Positions 22,153-24,390 of a DNA stretch of 24,390 nt are shown one piece after another; the first letter of the stretch is position 1; each line of letters starts with the position of its first letter. Location: positions 1 to 24,390 of the forward strand of contig JODU01000044.1 of assembly GCA_000720845.1 (NCBI GenBank), given 5' to 3'. The notes below the pieces were generated by a model. That model saw only the letters and a list, made by a program, of their open reading frames with translations. It had not been told where the DNA came from and ran no database searches. The position numbers and the translations under genes were made by a program. This DNA comes from Kitasatospora aureofaciens (GTDB lineage Bacteria; Actinomycetota; Actinomycetes; Streptomycetales; Streptomycetaceae).

Positions 22153-23115
22153 TCAGGGGACCAGCACGATCCGCCCGAAGACCTCGCCCGCGTCCATCTT
22201 GCGGTGTGCCGAGGCCGCCAGGTCCAGGGGCAGCACCTCGTGCACGACGGTCTCGATCTCCCCCCGGCCCGCGGCGGCGAACTGCTCTGCCCGCACCGCC
22301 CGCAGGTCGGTCTCCGGGACGGTGGCGGCGCTGAAGGTGGCGAACGACATCGACTTCTGGAAGGACGCCATCAGATGCGTGCCGAAGTCCTCGGGCGGCT
22401 GCCCCGCGACGGCGCCGACGACCACCATCCTGCCGTTCGGGGCGAGCCGGGCGAAGAAGGACGGCAGCTCGGCTCCCGCGACGACGTCCACGATGACGTC
22501 GAAGGTCTCGGGAGCGTCGGCGCCACCCCTGCCGGAGCGGTCCAGCACGTGGGTCGCGCCGAGCCCGCGCAGCCGCTCGCCGCGGGCGGCCGACGAGGTC
22601 GTGACCGCCACCGCCGCGGCACCGCCACGCGCGGCGAGCTGGACCGTCATGATGCCGATGCTGCCCGCCGCGCCCCGCACCAGCACCCTCTCGCCCGCGG
22701 TGAAGCGGGCGTGGGCGAGCCCGAAGTGCGCCACCACCCCGGCGCTTCCGAGCGTCACCGCGTCCTGGGCGGTCAGGCCCGCGGGGAGGGGGAGGATGTC
22801 GTGCACCGGGGCGGTCGCCTGCTCGGCGCAGCCTCCTCCCACGCCGGTCTGCGCCCACACCCGCCGGCCGGTCCAGGAGGCGTCGACGCCCTCGCCGACG
22901 GCCGTCACGGTGCCCACCACCTCGCCGCCGGGGACATGGCCCTCCCGGAATCCGTACGAGGCCAGCGCCCCGCTGCGGATGGCGACGTCGGCGCCGCTCA
23001 CACCGATCGCCTCCGTCGTGACCAGCACCTCTCCCTCGGCGGGTGCGGGGACGGGAAGGTCGACGACCTCCAGTCCCTCGGGTCCGCCGAACGTCCGGAT
23101 CACCACTGCCCTCAT
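22153..23115 (-). CDS. Zinc-independent MDR oxidoreductase (quinone oxidoreductase-like)
   Basis: The 320-residue medium-chain dehydrogenase/reductase has a GroES-like N-terminal half (MRAVVIRTFGGPEGLEVVDL, then GVSGADVAIRSG) and a Rossmann half with VRGAAGSIGIMTVQLA at 146-161 binding NADPH. The structural-zinc cysteine loop and the catalytic zinc ligands of alcohol dehydrogenases are missing, as in quinone oxidoreductases and enoyl reductases. Such enzymes reduce quinones or enones. AAGGAG lies 6 bases before the ATG. The gene is divergent from a TetR regulator, with operator-like dyads between them, so induction by a small reactive or hydrophobic compound is likely. Confidence 0.92.
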   Translation of the reverse strand: MRAVVIRTFGGPEGLEVVDLPVPAPAEGEVLVTTEAIGVSGADVAIRSGALASYGFREGHVPGGEVVGTVTAVGEGVDASWTGRRVWAQTGVGGGCAEQATAPVHDILPLPAGLTAQDAVTLGSAGVVAHFGLAHARFTAGERVLVRGAAGSIGIMTVQLAARGGAAAVAVTTSSAARGERLRGLGATHVLDRSGRGGADAPETFDVIVDVVAGAELPSFFARLAPNGRMVVVGAVAGQPPEDFGTHLMASFQKSMSFATFSAATVPETDLRAVRAEQFAAAGRGEIETVVHEVLPLDLAASAHRKMDAGEVFGRIVLVP

Positions 23116-23178
23116 CTGCCACTCCTTGCTCGCCGGGGCCGCGCGCCACGCGCTGCGGCCGTGCTGTCGGACGCTAAC

Positions 23179-23192
23179 GGACGCCCCCGTCC
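23179..23192. promoter_or_regulatory. GGACG-N4-CGTCC dyad in the MDR/TetR gap
   Basis: GGACG-CCCC-CGTCC is a perfect 5-bp inverted repeat in the middle of the 97-base divergent gap. It ends on the base where a second dyad starts. It may be part of a TetR operator or of a promoter; nothing in the sequence decides this. Confidence 0.35.
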
Positions 23193-23206
23193 ACTTCGCT
23201 AAAGTG
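23192..23206. promoter_or_regulatory. CACTT-N5-AAGTG dyad, likely TetR operator
   Basis: CACTTCGCTAAAGTG has perfect 5-bp arms. It lies just before the favoured TetR start at 23213 and covers the alternative GTG at 23204. TetR-family proteins commonly bind 15-mer dyads beside their own gene and repress the divergent one, here the MDR gene. Confidence 0.5.
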
Positions 23207-23212
23207 AGAGTG

Positions 23213-23830
23213 GTGACCGACCATCTGCCTCACCCCCTGCGCTCCGACGCCCAGGACAACCGCGAGCGCATCCTCGACGCGGCCCGCGCGCTGTTCGCCG
23301 CCGAAGGGCTGCACGTGCCGATGCGGGAGGTCGCCCGGCGGGCCGGCGTGGGTCCCGCCACGCTCTACCGGCGCTTCCCGACCAAACAGGAGCTGGTCAC
23401 CGAGGCCTTCAGGGACCAGCTGCGCGCGTGCCGGACGATCGTGGACGAGGGCCTGGCCCACCCCGATCCCTGGGCCGGCTTCTGCCTCGTCGTCGAGAAG
23501 ACCTGTGAGCTGCACGCGCGGCACCTGGGCTTCACCGAGGCGTTCATGGCGGCCTACCCGGACGCGATGGACTTCGCCGCCGCCCGCGCGTACTCGCTGA
23601 GGTCCGTCGGTGAACTGGCCCGCCGGGCCAAGGGAAGCGACGGCCTGCGCCCCGACTTCGTGCTGGACGACCTCATCCTCATGATCATGGCCAACCGGGG
23701 GATCCAGGCCCTGTCGGCGGCCGCCCGCGTCGCGGCCTCCCGGCGCTTCGCCGCGCTGGTGATCCAGGCGTTCCGGGCCTCCCCGGAGCACGCGCCGCTC
23801 CCGCCGGTACCACGGTTGGCGCCCGCGTGA
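23213..23830 (+). CDS. TetR-family transcriptional regulator
   Basis: The protein is about 205 residues. The HTH is MREVARRAGVGPATLYRRFP (37-56), after RERILDAARALFAAEGL, the TetR helix 1. The C-terminal ligand domain has no motif that names a ligand. Three GTG codons (23204, 23210, 23213) could start it. None has a good ribosome-binding site, so a leaderless mRNA is possible; I chose the last, giving MTDHLPHPLRSD. It is divergent from the MDR oxidoreductase, its presumed target. Confidence 0.9.
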   Translation: MTDHLPHPLRSDAQDNRERILDAARALFAAEGLHVPMREVARRAGVGPATLYRRFPTKQELVTEAFRDQLRACRTIVDEGLAHPDPWAGFCLVVEKTCELHARHLGFTEAFMAAYPDAMDFAAARAYSLRSVGELARRAKGSDGLRPDFVLDDLILMIMANRGIQALSAAARVAASRRFAALVIQAFRASPEHAPLPPVPRLAPA

Positions 23831-23834
23831 ACCC

Positions 23835-23847
23835 GACTGGCCCAGTC
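23835..23847 (+). terminator. Weak hairpin after the TetR gene
   Basis: GACTGG-C-CCAGTC is a perfect dyad five bases after the TetR stop codon. In RNA it would leave a four-bp stem with a GGCCC loop, so it is a marginal terminator. Confidence 0.3.
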
Positions 23848-23895
23848 CGGCCCCGGTGAGCGTTTCCCCCCGGGCCCCGGTTCGTTGGGACGGAC

Positions 23896-24099
23896 ATGAT
23901 CAAGAAGCTCGCCTGTGTCTCCGTCATGGCCGCCGCTCTGCTGGTCTCCGCTCCCGTCGCCGAGGCGGCTCCCGTCCCCGGTCCGTCCGCCGGTGTGCCC
24001 GGTGGTCCGCTCCTGGACGGTCTCCTGGGATCGCTGGAGGTGGGGCATCCGGCCACCTCGCCGCAGTCGCTCCTCCCCCAGGGCCTCCTCGGCAGGTGA
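23896..24099 (+). CDS. Small secreted peptide of unknown function
   Basis: The frame has 67 codons with a clear Sec signal: MIKKLACVSVMAAALLVSAP and cleavage after AEA at residue 24. The predicted mature part is 43 residues, rich in Pro, Gly and Leu, with two similar patches, PLLDGLLGS (38-46) and SLLPQGLLGR (58-67), and no cysteine. It does not resemble chaplins, rodlins or lantibiotics that I can recall. GGGA seven bases before the ATG is a weak ribosome-binding site. A perfect palindrome follows 13 bases after the stop, which supports a separate short transcript. I do not recognise a family. Confidence 0.65.
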   Translation: MIKKLACVSVMAAALLVSAPVAEAAPVPGPSAGVPGGPLLDGLLGSLEVGHPATSPQSLLPQGLLGR

Positions 24100-24112
24100 G
24101 ACGCACGGGACA

Positions 24113-24144
24113 GGAGGGGGTGATTGCGCGCAATCACCCCCTCC
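24113..24144. terminator. Perfect 32-bp palindrome after the small peptide gene
   Basis: Sixteen bases from 24113 (GGAGGGGGTGATTGCG) are followed at once by their exact reverse complement. As RNA it gives a 14-bp stem with a GCGC loop. It is well placed to end the transcript of the small peptide gene, but it also lies 124 bases before the GDPD start and could be a protein-binding site. The AT-containing core TGATTGCGCGCAATCA is unlike the GC-only hairpins elsewhere in the window. Confidence 0.65.
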
Positions 24145-24268
24145 GCCTCCGATGACCGGTTCGGCGCTCTGCTCCACCGGCCCCTTCCGGGCCCGCCAGA
24201 CGGCGGCAGGCTTCCCGTAACCACCGTCCGGGAGTCTCCAGGGAGTCATTCGATCGTGGGAGGCTCCA

Positions 24269-24390
24269 GTGAAGTTCGCGAGCAAGAGGCGTGCCGGTGT
24301 GGTCGTGGCCGTGCTGGGTGGTCTGGCACTGGCGGCGACGTCGACGACCGCGCAGGCCGCGACCGGACCCGACGTCATCGCCCACCGCGG
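24269..24390 (+). CDS. Glycerophosphodiester phosphodiesterase, N-terminal fragment
   Basis: GTG at 24269 has GGGAGG five bases upstream. It opens a 40-codon frame that runs off the window. Residues 1-30 form a signal peptide (KFASKRRAG, then VVVAVLGGLALAAT, cleavage near AQA-A31). The mature protein begins ATGPDVIAHRG, in which AHRG is the first catalytic motif of the GDPD family (His and Arg). It should be a secreted enzyme releasing glycerol-3-phosphate. I see no convincing PhoP box in the 24145-24268 upstream stretch. It is not the missing half of the fragment at the left edge, because the central barrel is absent between them. Confidence 0.85.
   Translation, partial: MKFASKRRAGVVVAVLGGLALAATSTTAQAATGPDVIAHR

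Noticed and set aside
24145..24268. PhoP (PHO) box upstream of the right-hand GDPD gene
   Set aside because: I looked for paired GTTCACC-like repeats, because phosphodiesterase genes are often PhoP-controlled, and found none convincing.
1..24390. Mobile element or horizontally acquired island
   Set aside because: No integrase, transposase, tRNA border or att-type repeat, and base composition looks even across the genes. The paired GDPD genes are the only possible hint and are reported separately.

Overview
The window looks like chromosomal DNA of a Streptomyces or close relative. The sequence is uniformly very GC-rich with strong third-position G/C, GTG starts are common, genes are packed in tight operons with 4-base ATGA/GTGA overlaps, and the families present (IclR, ROK, LacI, TetR, sugar ABC importers with no ATPase gene of their own) are typical of streptomycetes. 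I see no rRNA, tRNA, CRISPR, insertion sequence, phage or plasmid genes.

Left part (1-6478): the C-terminal tail of a glycerophosphodiester phosphodiesterase meets, convergently, a large FAD/4Fe-4S D-2-hydroxyacid dehydrogenase of the Dld/YdiJ type. Upstream of that, reading leftwards, lies a creatininase-family amidohydrolase, a glucarate-dehydratase-like enolase-superfamily enzyme and a RidA imine deaminase, closed by a 15-bp hairpin. A degenerate ROK protein without a DNA-binding domain is divergent from this operon.

Middle part (6490-14291): a complete oligopeptide/nickel-type ABC importer (lipoprotein, OppB, OppC, OppD, OppF), with every junction a 4-base overlap. It is divergent from an IclR regulator that is translationally coupled to a cytoplasmic class C beta-lactamase-fold serine hydrolase and followed by a Nudix hydrolase. 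The left and middle parts together look like one catabolic locus for an imported amide- or amine-containing acid. The substrate cannot be named from sequence.

Right-middle part (14292-22006): a beta-glucan utilisation locus. A secreted GH64 beta-1,3-glucanase sits behind a promoter with CG-centred palindromes, and three ~31-bp tandem repeats lie further upstream. Convergent to it is an operon for a CebE-like sugar-binding lipoprotein, two permeases and a cytoplasmic GH1 beta-glucosidase. A divergent LacI regulator lies beside a 34-bp inverted operator pair. The inferred flow is extracellular cleavage of beta-1,3-glucan, import of oligosaccharides with a shared ATPase encoded elsewhere, and intracellular hydrolysis to glucose.

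Right part (22007-24390): a zinc-less MDR quinone oxidoreductase divergent from a TetR regulator, a 67-residue secreted peptide followed by a perfect 32-bp palindrome, and the N-terminus, with signal peptide, of a second glycerophosphodiester phosphodiesterase.
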